A stretch of 64,000 bases of DNA from Pacificoceanicola onchidii (GCF_004804335.1 NZ_SRXY01000009.1:62001-126000); one strand, 5' to 3'. Positions 8,532 to 20,971 are shown, numbered from the stretch's first letter. Translations and numbers: made by a program. Notes: generated by a model from the letters alone, not told the origin.

Positions 8532-9248
8532 ATGCGCATTCTGCTGGTCGAAGACGATCCGACAACGTCAAAAAGCATCGAATTGATGTTGTCTCATGCC
8601 AATCTGAACGTCTATGCGACGGATCTGGGTGAGGAGGGGATCGATCTCGCCAAACTCTACGATTACGACCTGATTCTGCTGGACCTGAACCTGCCGGATA
8701 TCAACGGACATGAAGTTCTGCGTCAGCTGCGTGTGGCCCGTATCGAAACGCCGATCCTGATTCTCTCCGGCGATGACGATACCCAAAGCAAAATCAAAGG
8801 CTTCGGATTTGGTGCAGACGACTATATGACAAAGCCGTTCCACCGCGACGAGCTGATCGCGCGCATTCACGCGATCATCCGCCGCTCCAAGGGGCATTCG
8901 CAATCCGTCATCCGTACAGGCAAGATCTCCGTCAATCTCGATGCCAAGACGGTGGAAGTGGGCGGCAAGTCGGTGCACCTGACCGGCAAGGAATACCAGA
9001 TGCTGGAGCTTCTGAGCCTGCGCAAGGGCACCACGCTGACCAAGGAGATGTTCCTTAACCATCTCTATGGCGGCATGGACGAGCCGGAACTGAAAATCAT
9101 TGACGTTTTCATCTGCAAGCTACGCAAGAAGCTTTCGGAGGCCACCGGCGACGACAACTATATCGAGACGGTCTGGGGCCGTGGCTACGTGCTGCGCGAT
9201 CCGGAACCGGGCCAGGACGAGCCGAAACGTCTCGCGGCCAGCGCCTGA
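8532..9248 (+). CDS. ctrA: Cell cycle response regulator CtrA
   Basis: 238-residue OmpR-family response regulator. The receiver domain (about 1-120) has the acidic pair EDD at 7-9, phospho-acceptor Asp51 in [11 protein letters not shown], and the switch Lys in MTKPF. The winged-helix domain (about 130-232) contains the CtrA-typical [20 protein letters not shown] and [13 protein letters not shown] stretches. In this clade CtrA controls motility, gene transfer agents and cell differentiation and is often not essential. GGAG lies 7 nt before the ATG. Candidate CtrA sites upstream suggest feedback, and sciP is its upstream neighbour. The short C-terminal tail past the DNA-binding domain ends in Ala residues, as in CtrA proteins where it serves proteolysis. 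Confidence 0.96.
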   Translation: MRILLVEDDPTTSKSIELMLSHANLNVYATDLGEEGIDLAKLYDYDLILLDLNLPDINGHEVLRQLRVARIETPILILSGDDDTQSKIKGFGFGADDYMTKPFHRDELIARIHAIIRRSKGHSQSVIRTGKISVNLDAKTVEVGGKSVHLTGKEYQMLELLSLRKGTTLTKEMFLNHLYGGMDEPELKIIDVFICKLRKKLSEATGDDNYIETVWGRGYVLRDPEPGQDEPKRLAASA

Positions 9249-9291
9249 CACTGGACCTTGCCTGAACGCGGCCCTATCACTGGCACAGTGA

Positions 9292-13514
<4,223 letters not shown>

Positions 13515-13541
13515 GATACCGATTGTTTCAGATTGTGGAGA

Positions 13542-13570
13542 CGCGCGCACCGGGGGAAGCGGTGCGCGCG
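13542..13570 (+). repeat. Strong hairpin after recG without a U-tract
   Basis: An 11-bp perfect stem, CGCGCGCACCG with CGGTGCGCGCG around a 7-nt loop, starts 28 nt past the recG stop. No T-run follows, so it may be a 3' stabilising element or a Rho-dependent end. Confidence 0.5.
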
Positions 13571-13653
13571 CAGCGGTGATCCAAAGGGGAAGTTCGGAAC
13601 CGCGAGGCCAAACTGAAGAGCGATATAAGGGTAAACTCAGTTTGTTCCCATTT

Positions 13654-13668
13654 GTTCTCATAAAGTTC
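13654..13668 (+). promoter_or_regulatory. LexA (SOS) box, alphaproteobacterial type
   Basis: GTTC-TCATAAA-GTTC is an exact match to the alphaproteobacterial LexA consensus GTTC-N7-GTTC, 63 bp before the ATG of a 40-codon gene. A third GTTC lies at 13644-13647, within a tandem decamer repeat (TTTGTTCCCA then TTTGTTCTCA, 13641-13660). ATTTGTTCTCAT (13650-13661) is also mirrored by ATGAGAACAAAT at 13688-13699. Confidence 0.75.
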
Positions 13669-13731
13669 TTTACAACGCGTAAACAATATGAGAACAAATA
13701 AGCAACGAAGGGGAACATCGGAGCGAAGACC

Positions 13732-13854
13732 ATGATTGATACAGTGAAAACGGTCCTTACCCGCCAGACGGCAACGTTATGGCAGGACGCCTTGGGCGCC
13801 GTGTCTCTCGTTGTGATCTTGATGGGTGTTCTGCATCTTCCCTCTCTCGTCTGA
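13732..13854 (+). CDS. Small (40-residue) putative SOS-induced membrane protein
   Basis: A 40-codon gene with ATG at 13732 and TGA at 13852-13854. The N-terminal 18 residues are polar to amphipathic with Lys and Arg (starts MIDTVKTVLTRQ). Residues about 19-40 form one hydrophobic segment (ALGAVSLVVILMGVLHL) long enough to span the membrane, so the C-terminus is nearly all membrane. Purine-rich sequence (GAAGGGGAACATCGGAGCG) precedes the start. A perfect SOS box lies 63 bp upstream and a strong terminator downstream, so this is a self-contained transcription unit. Caulobacter SidA, a 29-residue SOS-induced division inhibitor, is the closest functional analogy. Homology to SidA is not claimed, and function is inferred only from size, topology and operator. 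Confidence 0.7.
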   Translation: MIDTVKTVLTRQTATLWQDALGAVSLVVILMGVLHLPSLV

Positions 13855-13987
13855 CTTTCTGCCTGCGTTTTTATAGTGCCCCAGGTCTTGTCCGCATCAT
13901 CCTGTCCCCGATGCGTACGCCTGTCCCAACCGGTCTGCCTGCCTGCGACCGAACCTGATCTGGATGCATAGCAAGACGCGCCACTGA

Positions 13988-14021
13988 CCGCCGCCTCCTT
14001 CCGGAGCGCGGCGGCTTTTTT
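13988..14021 (+). terminator. Rho-independent terminator after the small SOS gene
   Basis: CCGCCGC pairs with GCGGCGG and an inner CTCC pairs with GGAG, giving a long stem followed by CTTTTTT (14015-14021). It lies between the small gene and the convergent chemoreceptor gene. I see no further gene in 13855-13987. Confidence 0.75.
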
Positions 14022-14023
14022 GT

Positions 14024-15427
14024 TTAGAACTTGTAGGCGAGGCGTAGCCCGCCCCAGTGCCGGCCACGAACCGTAATCGGAGCGGACAGGTCCTTCATCA
14101 TGACAAACACGCCGCCCCCCATATCGCGCCGGTACACCTGCAGCAGGAACGGCATTTCGTTCCGGCCCGCCTTCAGGCCAACGCGATCATCGAATATGCG
14201 GCGGTTCCGGCAATTTGCCGCGTTCCAGACCGGATCTTCGCTCAGCGGACGGCTGAACTTCAAATTATGTGTTGGCAGATAGCCGTTGCGATCCACTGCG
14301 GCACAGAAAACAATGTTCTGCCCCCGTTCCAGAACAGGTTCCTGAATGGCTGGCAAGGCCTCATCCGTCAGGTTCGTGAAACGTGTCATCACCTGTTCAG
14401 GATTGCTGCCCGGGATCGGCTTGTAATCCGTATCGAACAGATCAGCCTCCTGAATGCGGCCGGAAACGATCGCCTTCTCGAAGGCTTCCATGATTTGCCC
14501 GGCAAGGTCTTGGACTGCGGTGATCATCGGCCCATCGTCACTGCTGCCGCCCAAGGCCACGGCCCCTTGCAAGATGGATTCCGATGTATCCACCAGCGTT
14601 TCACAGCGTGTGTTTGCCTCATCGACGCCCCGGGCCACTTCCTGAACGGAGCCGGCGATCTGTTCGACGGCGGACGCGACAATGCCAACCGCGCGTTGCG
14701 CGGACTCGGACGTATCCGTGAGCGCATGCGCATCGGTTTGCAATTCTTCCACGCGGGACTCGATGGTCATCAGGGCCCGATCCGCATCGGCGCTTCGGTC
14801 CAGAACGGCCTTGGCGTTTGTCGATGTATGTTCCGCGCCGCGGTGCAGTGCGCTCATCCAGTCCGACAGTTTCTTGACCGTGGCAGAAATCGTATCGGCG
14901 GCGTTGCTGGTTTTTTGGCTGAGTTCATTCACGGCGTCAGCGACAATTGAGAACCCTTTGCCGGCCTGGCCCGCGCGCGCCGCTTCGATCTTGGCATTGA
15001 CGGCAAGCAGTTTCACCTGCCACGAAATATCGGCGATTTCGGAGTTGGAGACCTGAACCGCGCGCAGCATTTCCTCCACTTCCGGGCCTTGCGCATGGAT
15101 GGTGCGCACCCACTCCGCCAGCATTTGAGATTGCGCGCCATTTTCCGTCAGCAGAGCGGTCGATTCCCGAACGCGGTTGAGCGCATCATCGGAGGCCTTC
15201 GCCATGCGCTCCGCAGCTTCCAGCATGGCACTGCCCGTCTGGGACAGATCGGAGGCGTTGTGCGTAATCTGGTCCAGTCCCGCGATCTGGTCCTGACAGC
15301 GCGCATCGAGGTCACTCAGGAAGCCGCCCACATCGACAGTTTCCCTGCCGAGGCTGGTTGCGTCCTGCGTCAGCGCGGTCAGGCGCGCTTGCGTGTCGGG
15401 GACCGACAGGTTGTCTGGTTGCTGCAT
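14024..15427 (-). CDS. Soluble methyl-accepting chemotaxis-type protein with C-terminal sensor region
   Basis: Predicted 467-residue cytoplasmic chemoreceptor-like protein without membrane segments. The N-terminal half is a long coiled coil that contains the signalling hairpin tip LLAVNAKIEAARAGQAGKGF and the following IVADAVNELSQKTSNAA stretch. After about residue 300 comes a C-terminal globular region with conserved blocks (FCAAVDRNGYLPTHN, NRRIFDDRVGL, GRHWGGLRLAY), seen in a group of proteobacterial receptors. The usual order of sensor then signalling domain is reversed. An in-frame TTG at 15442 exists, but I prefer the ATG at 15427. No che genes are nearby. What it senses is unknown. Confidence 0.8.
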   Translation of the reverse strand: MQQPDNLSVPDTQARLTALTQDATSLGRETVDVGGFLSDLDARCQDQIAGLDQITHNASDLSQTGSAMLEAAERMAKASDDALNRVRESTALLTENGAQSQMLAEWVRTIHAQGPEVEEMLRAVQVSNSEIADISWQVKLLAVNAKIEAARAGQAGKGFSIVADAVNELSQKTSNAADTISATVKKLSDWMSALHRGAEHTSTNAKAVLDRSADADRALMTIESRVEELQTDAHALTDTSESAQRAVGIVASAVEQIAGSVQEVARGVDEANTRCETLVDTSESILQGAVALGGSSDDGPMITAVQDLAGQIMEAFEKAIVSGRIQEADLFDTDYKPIPGSNPEQVMTRFTNLTDEALPAIQEPVLERGQNIVFCAAVDRNGYLPTHNLKFSRPLSEDPVWNAANCRNRRIFDDRVGLKAGRNEMPFLLQVYRRDMGGGVFVMMKDLSAPITVRGRHWGGLRLAYKF

Positions 15428-15483
15428 GCCACCGTCTTTCAAAGCTCAGGCGGCACAGATAAACAAAAAGTACAAACAGAGGT

Positions 15484-15933
15484 TTAAGCGCTGTGCGTTT
15501 CCCGCACCTTTGCGCAGGCCTCGGCAGCCGCTTCAATCGACAGCAGGATCGAGGCATGTCTGTTCTTGTATGCGGCGGCGGGGCGCAGCACTTCGAAACC
15601 GTCAAAAGGAGCCGCTGGCGTCGGACCGTCGGCTTTCAGCATGGCCCGCAGAGAATCGCGTGCGGCCAGGATCTGCGCCTCGCTGCTCCCAACGATCGCG
15701 CCGCCAACGACGGCAGCCGCTGCCTGACCCAGCGCGCAGGCTTTCACGTCCTGTGCAAACGCCGTGACCTTGCCGTCCTGCATCACGAGGTCAACAACCA
15801 CGGTCGAGCCACACAAAGGCGAGCGTTTCTTGATGGTTGCATCGGGCGTATCAAGGCGTCCCAGACGCGGAATATCCGCGGCAAGTTCAAGAATGCGGCC
15901 CGAATAGAGCTTGATCAGATCGCTTTCGGCCAT
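15484..15933 (-). CDS. IscU/NifU-like iron-sulfur scaffold family protein
   Basis: 149-residue protein of the SufE/NifU N-terminal superfamily, similar to the Fe-S scaffold IscU. The first two scaffold cysteines are clear: Cys41 in SPLCGS and Cys66 in VKACALGQAAA. The third, which in IscU lies in a HCS motif, appears to be replaced: the matching stretch is RHASIL with Ala127. A further Cys140 near the C-terminus could substitute. AAGG precedes the ATG at 15933; a longer upstream frame lacks family sequence. It is divergent from hisI. It may be a scaffold relative rather than a true cluster-assembly scaffold. Confidence 0.75.
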   Translation of the reverse strand: MAESDLIKLYSGRILELAADIPRLGRLDTPDATIKKRSPLCGSTVVVDLVMQDGKVTAFAQDVKACALGQAAAAVVGGAIVGSSEAQILAARDSLRAMLKADGPTPAAPFDGFEVLRPAAAYKNRHASILLSIEAAAEACAKVRETHSA

Positions 15934-16004
15934 TGCGCCTTTCCCTTTTATCGTCCTGCTCTTAGATAGGCGTGAAGTCTCCTCAAGCAAAGGGTTTTTA
16001 CCCC

Positions 16005-16364
16005 ATGTCCTTCGATCCTTCGACCTTGGTCTATGACGCAAACGGTTTGATTCCCTGCATCGCGCAGGATGTTGAAAACGGCGACGTCCTGATGATGGCG
16101 TGGATGAACGCGGAAGCTGTGGCGAAAACACTTAAAACACGCCGTGTAACATATTGGTCCCGTTCGAGAAAGTCTTTCTGGATCAAGGGTGAGACTTCAG
16201 GTCACATCCAGGACCTCGTGGATTTGCGCGTGGATTGCGATCGCGATTGCCTGCTGGCTATCATTCGGCAGACTGGTGCGGCCTGCCACACGAATCGCAG
16301 ATCGTGTTTTTACACTTCGGTGATCGATGGCGAAAAAGAACTCATGAAGCCGATGGAAGACTAG
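16005..16364 (+). CDS. hisI: Phosphoribosyl-AMP cyclohydrolase HisI
   Basis: 119-residue enzyme of histidine synthesis that opens the purine ring of phosphoribosyl-AMP. Family motifs are VLMMAWMNAEA, VTYWSRSR and WIKGETSGH. The zinc and magnesium ligands lie in DCDRDCLL and AACHTNRRSCFY. It is the stand-alone form without the HisE domain. The ATG at 16005 begins the family-typical sequence. Its TAG stop overlaps the TAG stop of the convergent gluQ in a shared CTAG. Confidence 0.95.
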   Translation: MSFDPSTLVYDANGLIPCIAQDVENGDVLMMAWMNAEAVAKTLKTRRVTYWSRSRKSFWIKGETSGHIQDLVDLRVDCDRDCLLAIIRQTGAACHTNRRSCFYTSVIDGEKELMKPMED

Positions 16365-17236
16365 AGACCCACCATGGCCCGGATGTCTTCGGGGCTCGCG
16401 CCCTCGCTGCGATAGGTCGCGATGGCGCGGGCGTCGCAGCGTTTGGCAAGCCGTTTGCCGCGCTCGTCCCGTATCAGCTGATGATGCGTGTATTTCGGTG
16501 TTGGAAGCCCCAGAAGTCTTTGCAAAAAAACATGAATTTTTGTGGCGTCGAAGAGATCCTCGCCTCGGATTACATGGGTAATGCCTTGCGCCGCGTCATC
16601 CAGCACGACGCTGAGGTGGTAACTGCCCGGAAAATCCTTGCGGGACAGAACGATGTCACCGACAGCAGTGATCAACTCCTCCGAGGTGAACCGGACGCGT
16701 CCGGGCATGTCCTCGCGCGGTGCGCCATCCTCGTAAAAGCTGAACGGTTCCTGCTCGCTCAACGCGTCCAAAGCGCGGCGCATGTTCAGCCGTAGAACCT
16801 GTCCTTTTGGCATGACAGGGTTCACCGGCCCATCGTTTGGCCGACAGGTGCCCGGGTAAATCAACCCGTCCGGGCCATAGACCAACTCTGTGCCTTCTTG
16901 TGGCGCATTTGCGGCAGCGACAATGTCACGCCGTGTACATGAGCATGGATATAAAAATCCTTTCTCCCAGAGTGTTACGAGGCACTCTTCATATAGCTTC
17001 ACGTGTTCGGATTGCCGCACGGGAGCAGCGTCCCAAGTGATCCCTAGCCAGATGAGATCATCGTAAATCTGCTGCTCCCATTCTGGCCGGGCGCGGGTTT
17101 GGTCGATGTCCTCGATGCGGAGCAGGAAGGTGCCGTTGGCTCGTCGTGCGCGATCAAAGGCAAGAAGCGCAGAATAGGCGTGTCCGAGGTGCAGCGGACC
17201 CGTTGGGCTGGGTGCAAATCTTGTGATAAAAGTCAC
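16361..17236 (-). CDS. gluQ: Glutamyl-Q tRNA(Asp) synthetase GluQ
   Basis: 291-residue truncated glutamyl-tRNA synthetase paralogue that attaches glutamate to queuosine at position 34 of tRNA-Asp. It has FAPSPTGPLHLGHA with the HIGH-type signature at 16-19, a zinc site (CSCTRRD and a later TC), and RLAKR in place of KMSKS. It lacks the C-terminal anticodon-binding domain, as expected. The GTG start overlaps the TGA of the upstream methyltransferase gene (GTGA). The substrate tRNA-Asp is encoded at 1115 and 1226 in this window. Confidence 0.93.
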   Translation of the reverse strand: MTFITRFAPSPTGPLHLGHAYSALLAFDRARRANGTFLLRIEDIDQTRARPEWEQQIYDDLIWLGITWDAAPVRQSEHVKLYEECLVTLWEKGFLYPCSCTRRDIVAAANAPQEGTELVYGPDGLIYPGTCRPNDGPVNPVMPKGQVLRLNMRRALDALSEQEPFSFYEDGAPREDMPGRVRFTSEELITAVGDIVLSRKDFPGSYHLSVVLDDAAQGITHVIRGEDLFDATKIHVFLQRLLGLPTPKYTHHQLIRDERGKRLAKRCDARAIATYRSEGASPEDIRAMVGL

Positions 17237-17838
17237 TTTTTTTCAAGCACGTATACGCGGGAGTTCATGTTGAGGCCGGGAAGGTGTTCGCCGTATTCGT
17301 TGAACAGTTCCCGCACGGTGCCATCCGCTTTCATTCGATCGACGCAGGACTGATAGGCTGGATCCTCAAGGGTGTGATCGTTGAAGGAAAACACGGTTAA
17401 TCCCGCTTCGGGTAACGTGTCGACGATCCGCTCGAGGACGCCAAGCGGTGCGGCGCCTGCTCCGATTACACCCATCGCCGAGATCGCTCGGTATCCTTGC
17501 GGGAGCGCGTCTTCCGGGCCAATCAATGTCAGATTGCGATAGGCCCCTTTTTCGCGGGCCTGCGCCAACATGCCCTCTGCGAGGTCAACGCCGTCGACAA
17601 CGGTCACGCCGGCGGCACGCAAGGCGAGGCCGGACAAGCCGGTGCCGCATCCGAAATCCAAAACAGGGGCATCGAGGGAAGGCAGAAATCGCACCAGGGC
17701 CTCGGCGCAACGCCCCGGTGTGACATAGCCGTTTTCCGCGACTTCCGCCTCGTAACTCTTTGACCACGCGTTATAAAGATCACGGGTCTCATCCGCGTTT
17801 CGGGCCGCATAGACTTTGTCGAAATAGCTCTCTGCCAT
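17233..17838 (-). CDS. Class I SAM-dependent methyltransferase
   Basis: 201-residue methyltransferase. SAM motif I is VLDFGCGTGLSGLAL, followed by VDGVDLAEGML for motif II, and a short C-terminal region. The N-terminus has YNAWSKSYEAEV, typical of the Methyltransf_11/WBSCR27-like group. The substrate is unknown. The ATG at 17838 is preferred to an upstream in-frame start that adds 12 unconserved residues. It is translationally coupled to gluQ and lies 39 nt after trmFO on the same strand, so trmFO, this gene and gluQ may be one operon of mainly tRNA-related functions. Confidence 0.85.
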   Translation of the reverse strand: MAESYFDKVYAARNADETRDLYNAWSKSYEAEVAENGYVTPGRCAEALVRFLPSLDAPVLDFGCGTGLSGLALRAAGVTVVDGVDLAEGMLAQAREKGAYRNLTLIGPEDALPQGYRAISAMGVIGAGAAPLGVLERIVDTLPEAGLTVFSFNDHTLEDPAYQSCVDRMKADGTVRELFNEYGEHLPGLNMNSRVYVLEKK

Positions 17839-17877
17839 TCCGCAAGCCTGCCTGCTCAAACCCGGTCCCGTCAAGAA

Positions 17878-19227
17878 TTAAGCCGCGTTTTGTTCTGCCA
17901 GCCACGCGGACCAGACGTCCTTGGCGCGGTCCGTATATCCCTTGTAGCGCGCTGCACGTCCCTTGCGACCGCCACGCACACCGTCCAGCGGGCGGAACAG
18001 GCCAAAGTTCACGTTCATCGGCTGGAAAGTCTTGGCCTCCGCGCCGCCGGTGATGTGATGGATCAACGCCCCGTGTGCACTGTCCTGCGGCACGGAAGGT
18101 ATTGTCTTTCCAAGCATTTCAGCCGCCGCATAGCGACCGGCGAGCAGACCCATCGCAGCGCTTTCAACGTATCCTTCCACGCCCGTGACTTGTCCTGCAA
18201 AGCGGATATTCGGTTTGGACCGAAGGCGCATCTGCTCATCAAGCAGAGTCGGCGAGTTCAGAAACGTGTTGCGATGAATGCCTCCAAGGCGCGCAAAAGA
18301 TGCATCCTGAAGACCGGGAATCATTTTAAAAACAGAGGACTGCGCGCCGTACTTCATCTTCGTCTGGAACCCGACAATATTGTAGAGCGTGCCAAGCGCA
18401 TTGTCCCGGCGCAGCTGCACCACGGCATAGGCCTTAACCTCCGGATCATGCGGATTGGTCAGGCCAACCGGCTTCATTGGCCCGTGGCGTAGCGTTTCCC
18501 GGCCACGTTCGGCCATCACTTCGATCGGCAGGCAACCGTCAAAGTAACCGGCTGTTTCGCCTTCATGAAACTCGGTTTTGTCCGCCGCCAGAAGGGCGTC
18601 TATAAAGGCCTCGTACTGCTCTTTGGTCATCGGGCAGTTGATGTAAGCCTTGCGCTCTTCTTCTGTCTCACCCTTGTCATAGCGTGACTGCCGCCACGCC
18701 ACGTCCATGTCGATGCTTTCCGCATAGACAATCGGCGCGATGGCATCAAAAAACGCCAGCCGATCCGAGCCGGTCTCGCGCTGGATGGCTTCGCCAAGCG
18801 CCGGGGAGGTCAGAGGTCCGGTTGCAAAAATCCACTGTCCTTCGTCAGGCAGATCAGTGATTTCTTCATAAGAAACAGAGACGTTAGGAAGCGACGTTAA
18901 AGCATCCGTGATGCTCTGCGCAAAAGCCTCCCGATCCACAGCCAAGGCACCGCCCGCTGGGAGCTTGTGGTCATAGGCCGTGTTCATGATCAGGCCATCG
19001 GCCTTTGCCATTTCCCAATGCAGCAGGCCCACGGCGTTCTGTTCGGAATCGTCTGAACGAAATGAGTTCGAACAGACCATTTCCCCAAACATTCCAGACT
19101 GATGCGCGAATGTCTTCACCTTGGGGCGCATCTCGTGCAGCACCACGCGCACGCCCTGTTTCGCGGCCTGCCAGGCCGCTTCCGATCCGGCCATTCCGCC
19201 GCCGACGATGTGGAGTTCTTCTGTCAT
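17878..19227 (-). CDS. trmFO: Folate-dependent tRNA (uracil-5-)-methyltransferase TrmFO
   Basis: 449-residue flavoprotein that makes ribothymidine at position 54 of tRNA using methylenetetrahydrofolate. The N-terminal FAD-binding [11 protein letters not shown] is at residues 7-17. The family blocks [11 protein letters not shown] (catalytic Cys region), YCTSP-like [12 protein letters not shown], and [20 protein letters not shown] near the C-terminus are present. The start at 19227 gives [11 protein letters not shown], typical of the family; 19245 is an alternative. It is common in organisms that lack TrmA. Confidence 0.95.
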   Translation of the reverse strand: MTEELHIVGGGMAGSEAAWQAAKQGVRVVLHEMRPKVKTFAHQSGMFGEMVCSNSFRSDDSEQNAVGLLHWEMAKADGLIMNTAYDHKLPAGGALAVDREAFAQSITDALTSLPNVSVSYEEITDLPDEGQWIFATGPLTSPALGEAIQRETGSDRLAFFDAIAPIVYAESIDMDVAWRQSRYDKGETEEERKAYINCPMTKEQYEAFIDALLAADKTEFHEGETAGYFDGCLPIEVMAERGRETLRHGPMKPVGLTNPHDPEVKAYAVVQLRRDNALGTLYNIVGFQTKMKYGAQSSVFKMIPGLQDASFARLGGIHRNTFLNSPTLLDEQMRLRSKPNIRFAGQVTGVEGYVESAAMGLLAGRYAAAEMLGKTIPSVPQDSAHGALIHHITGGAEAKTFQPMNVNFGLFRPLDGVRGGRKGRAARYKGYTDRAKDVWSAWLAEQNAA

Positions 19228-19269
19228 GTCGCGCACATAGTGCATGTGCGCCGGTCTGCCAAGAGCGGC

Positions 19270-20052
19270 CTAGCTCCAGTCCGGTTTGCGCTTTTCCAAA
19301 AACGCGGAAATGCCTTCCTCCGTGTCGCGCCAGAGCATGTTCTCCACCATGACATCGCCGGTAAACCCGTAGGCCGCGTCCAGATCCATGCCCATTTGGT
19401 CATAAAAGGCCGATTTCCCGATTTTCACCGCCGCGGTCAGTTTGCCCGCAACGGTTTCGGCCAGCGTCTGGGTCTCCGATTCCAACGCCTCCGGGGGCAC
19501 CACGCGATTAATCAACCCCATCTGCTCGGCCTGTGCCGCGTCGACAAACTGTCCGGTTGTCAGCATTTCAAACGCCTTCTTGCGCGGGACGTTCCGGGAC
19601 AGGGCAACCATCGGCGTGGAGCAAAAAAGTCCGATATTCACGCCATTTACGCCAAACCGCGTCCCTTCAGCGGCCACCGCCATATCGCAGGAGGCCACCA
19701 TCTGGCAGCCCGCTGCCGTGGCGATCCCATGCACCTGTGCGATCACCGGTTGCGGCAGGCGCGTCAGGCCTGTCATGACAGATGCGCAGCGGGTAAACAG
19801 ATCCTTGAAGTAGGCCGCGCCGCCGTCTTCGGCCTGCCGCCCAGCCTGCATCTGCTTGAGATCGTGCCCGGCGCAAAACGCTTTTCCGGAGCCCGAAATC
19901 ACCACGACGCGCGTCTCTCGGTCGTCCTGCAGCGCGTCGATCTGGGCCTGAAACGCCGCCAGCATCTCGTCGGATAGCGCATTCAGCTTCCCTGGCGCGT
20001 TCATCCGCAGATGCGCGATTCCGTTTGTGTCGTGACGTTCCAGAAGTTCCAT
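19270..20052 (-). CDS. Enoyl-CoA hydratase/isomerase family protein
   Basis: 260-residue crotonase-fold protein. The oxyanion-hole blocks are VVVISGSGKAFCAGHDLKQM and PVIAQVHGIATAAGCQMVASCDMAVA. The usual catalytic Glu pair is only partly recognisable, so it might be a hydratase, isomerase or a related thioesterase. GGAGGACAAG stands directly before the ATG. It is divergent from the thioesterase gene at 20107, which suggests related acyl-CoA metabolism. The exact substrate is unknown. Confidence 0.88.
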   Translation of the reverse strand: MELLERHDTNGIAHLRMNAPGKLNALSDEMLAAFQAQIDALQDDRETRVVVISGSGKAFCAGHDLKQMQAGRQAEDGGAAYFKDLFTRCASVMTGLTRLPQPVIAQVHGIATAAGCQMVASCDMAVAAEGTRFGVNGVNIGLFCSTPMVALSRNVPRKKAFEMLTTGQFVDAAQAEQMGLINRVVPPEALESETQTLAETVAGKLTAAVKIGKSAFYDQMGMDLDAAYGFTGDVMVENMLWRDTEEGISAFLEKRKPDWS

Positions 20053-20106
20053 CTTGTCCTCCGCATTTTCCGCAGCTTAGCTGGCGTAACAAAGGGAGGA
20101 CAAGCG

Positions 20107-20526
20107 TTGGAATTGAAAGTGGGCAGGGAAGAGATGATGGCCTTTCTGGGGGAGGTTTTCCCGCAGGTCGAGGGCATGTTTGCAATTGATCATCTGGATG
20201 AAGAGCGGTTGATCATGCGCCTTCACAGCGACGACCGGCATTTGCGGCCGGGCGGCACGGTGTCGGGTCCCGCGATGTTTTCGCTGGCGGATGTTGCGGC
20301 CTATGTAGCCACCATGGCCTTTGTTGGAAAACAGGCGCTAGCGGTCACAACCCATTGTTCTATCGACTTTATGCGCAAACCCGTGGCCGGTAGGGACGTG
20401 CTGGCCCATGCAAAGGTGCTGAAGCTGGGAAAGGCGCTCTCGGTCACCGATGTGTTGCTCTATAGCGAGGGCAGCGACAAGCCGGTGGCCCACGCCAGCC
20501 TGACCTATTCGATCCCGCCGAAGTAG
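20107..20526 (+). CDS. PaaI-family acyl-CoA thioesterase
   Basis: 139-residue hotdog-fold protein of the PaaI/YdiI type. The core motif RPGGTVSGPAMFSLADVAAYVA is followed by VTTHCSIDFMRKP. The start is a TTG at 20107, well supported by GGGAGG at 7 nt spacing; no ATG fits. It probably hydrolyses an aromatic or fatty acyl-CoA, and the divergent enoyl-CoA hydratase family gene fits that. The substrate is unknown. Confidence 0.85.
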   Translation: MELKVGREEMMAFLGEVFPQVEGMFAIDHLDEERLIMRLHSDDRHLRPGGTVSGPAMFSLADVAAYVATMAFVGKQALAVTTHCSIDFMRKPVAGRDVLAHAKVLKLGKALSVTDVLLYSEGSDKPVAHASLTYSIPPK

Positions 20527-20527
20527 A

Positions 20528-20971
20528 TCAAAGCACGTTTTCGCCGCGTCTCAGGCTACGGACGCGCACGTCGTCCGTTTCAAAAGCGGCGGCGAGAACG
20601 GGCAGGGCGCGATCGGGTTGCGCATCGCCGCACATGAAAATGTCAAAGGCCGCATAAGCCACCTCGGGCCATGTGTGCACGGTGATATGGCTTTCGGCGA
20701 GCACGGCAACACCCGTGATGCCCTGCGGGGAAAACCGGTGCGTGTGCAGATGAAGAATCGTCGCGCCGCACGCGAGCGCGGCCTCGCGCAGGGCGCCCCG
20801 CACCCTGGTCTCATCGTCAAGCCCCGCGCCGCCGACCACGTCAACGATCAGATGTTTGCCCGCAAACGTCACCCCGTCTTCGCGGGCGAAGTGATCCGGT
20901 GTGCTTTGCTTTTCGGGAAGGGGGGTATCTTTCACGGAACGGTCCGATGTGGCGTGCTTGCGCCGCATCAT
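20528..20971 (-). CDS. speD: S-adenosylmethionine decarboxylase proenzyme SpeD
   Basis: About 147 residues. Makes decarboxylated SAM, the aminopropyl donor for spermidine. The self-cleavage site that generates the pyruvoyl group is visible in LAESHITVHTWPE, where the Ser becomes pyruvate, followed by YAAFDIFMCGD. The domain starts near GKHLIVDVVG. The N-terminal start is uncertain: ATG codons at 20971 and 20968 and a GTG at 20935 all lack a convincing ribosome site. No speE lies next to it; the downstream convergent gene is the thioesterase. A family without speE in the neighbourhood often uses carboxynorspermidine or an unlinked SpeE. Confidence 0.9.
   Translation of the reverse strand: MMRRKHATSDRSVKDTPLPEKQSTPDHFAREDGVTFAGKHLIVDVVGGAGLDDETRVRGALREAALACGATILHLHTHRFSPQGITGVAVLAESHITVHTWPEVAYAAFDIFMCGDAQPDRALPVLAAAFETDDVRVRSLRRGENVL

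Noticed and set aside
9277-9291. TCACTG-GCA-CAGTGA palindrome before ligA as an operator
   Set aside because: The arms are only 6 bp, it lies close to the ribosome site, and nothing else supports regulation there.
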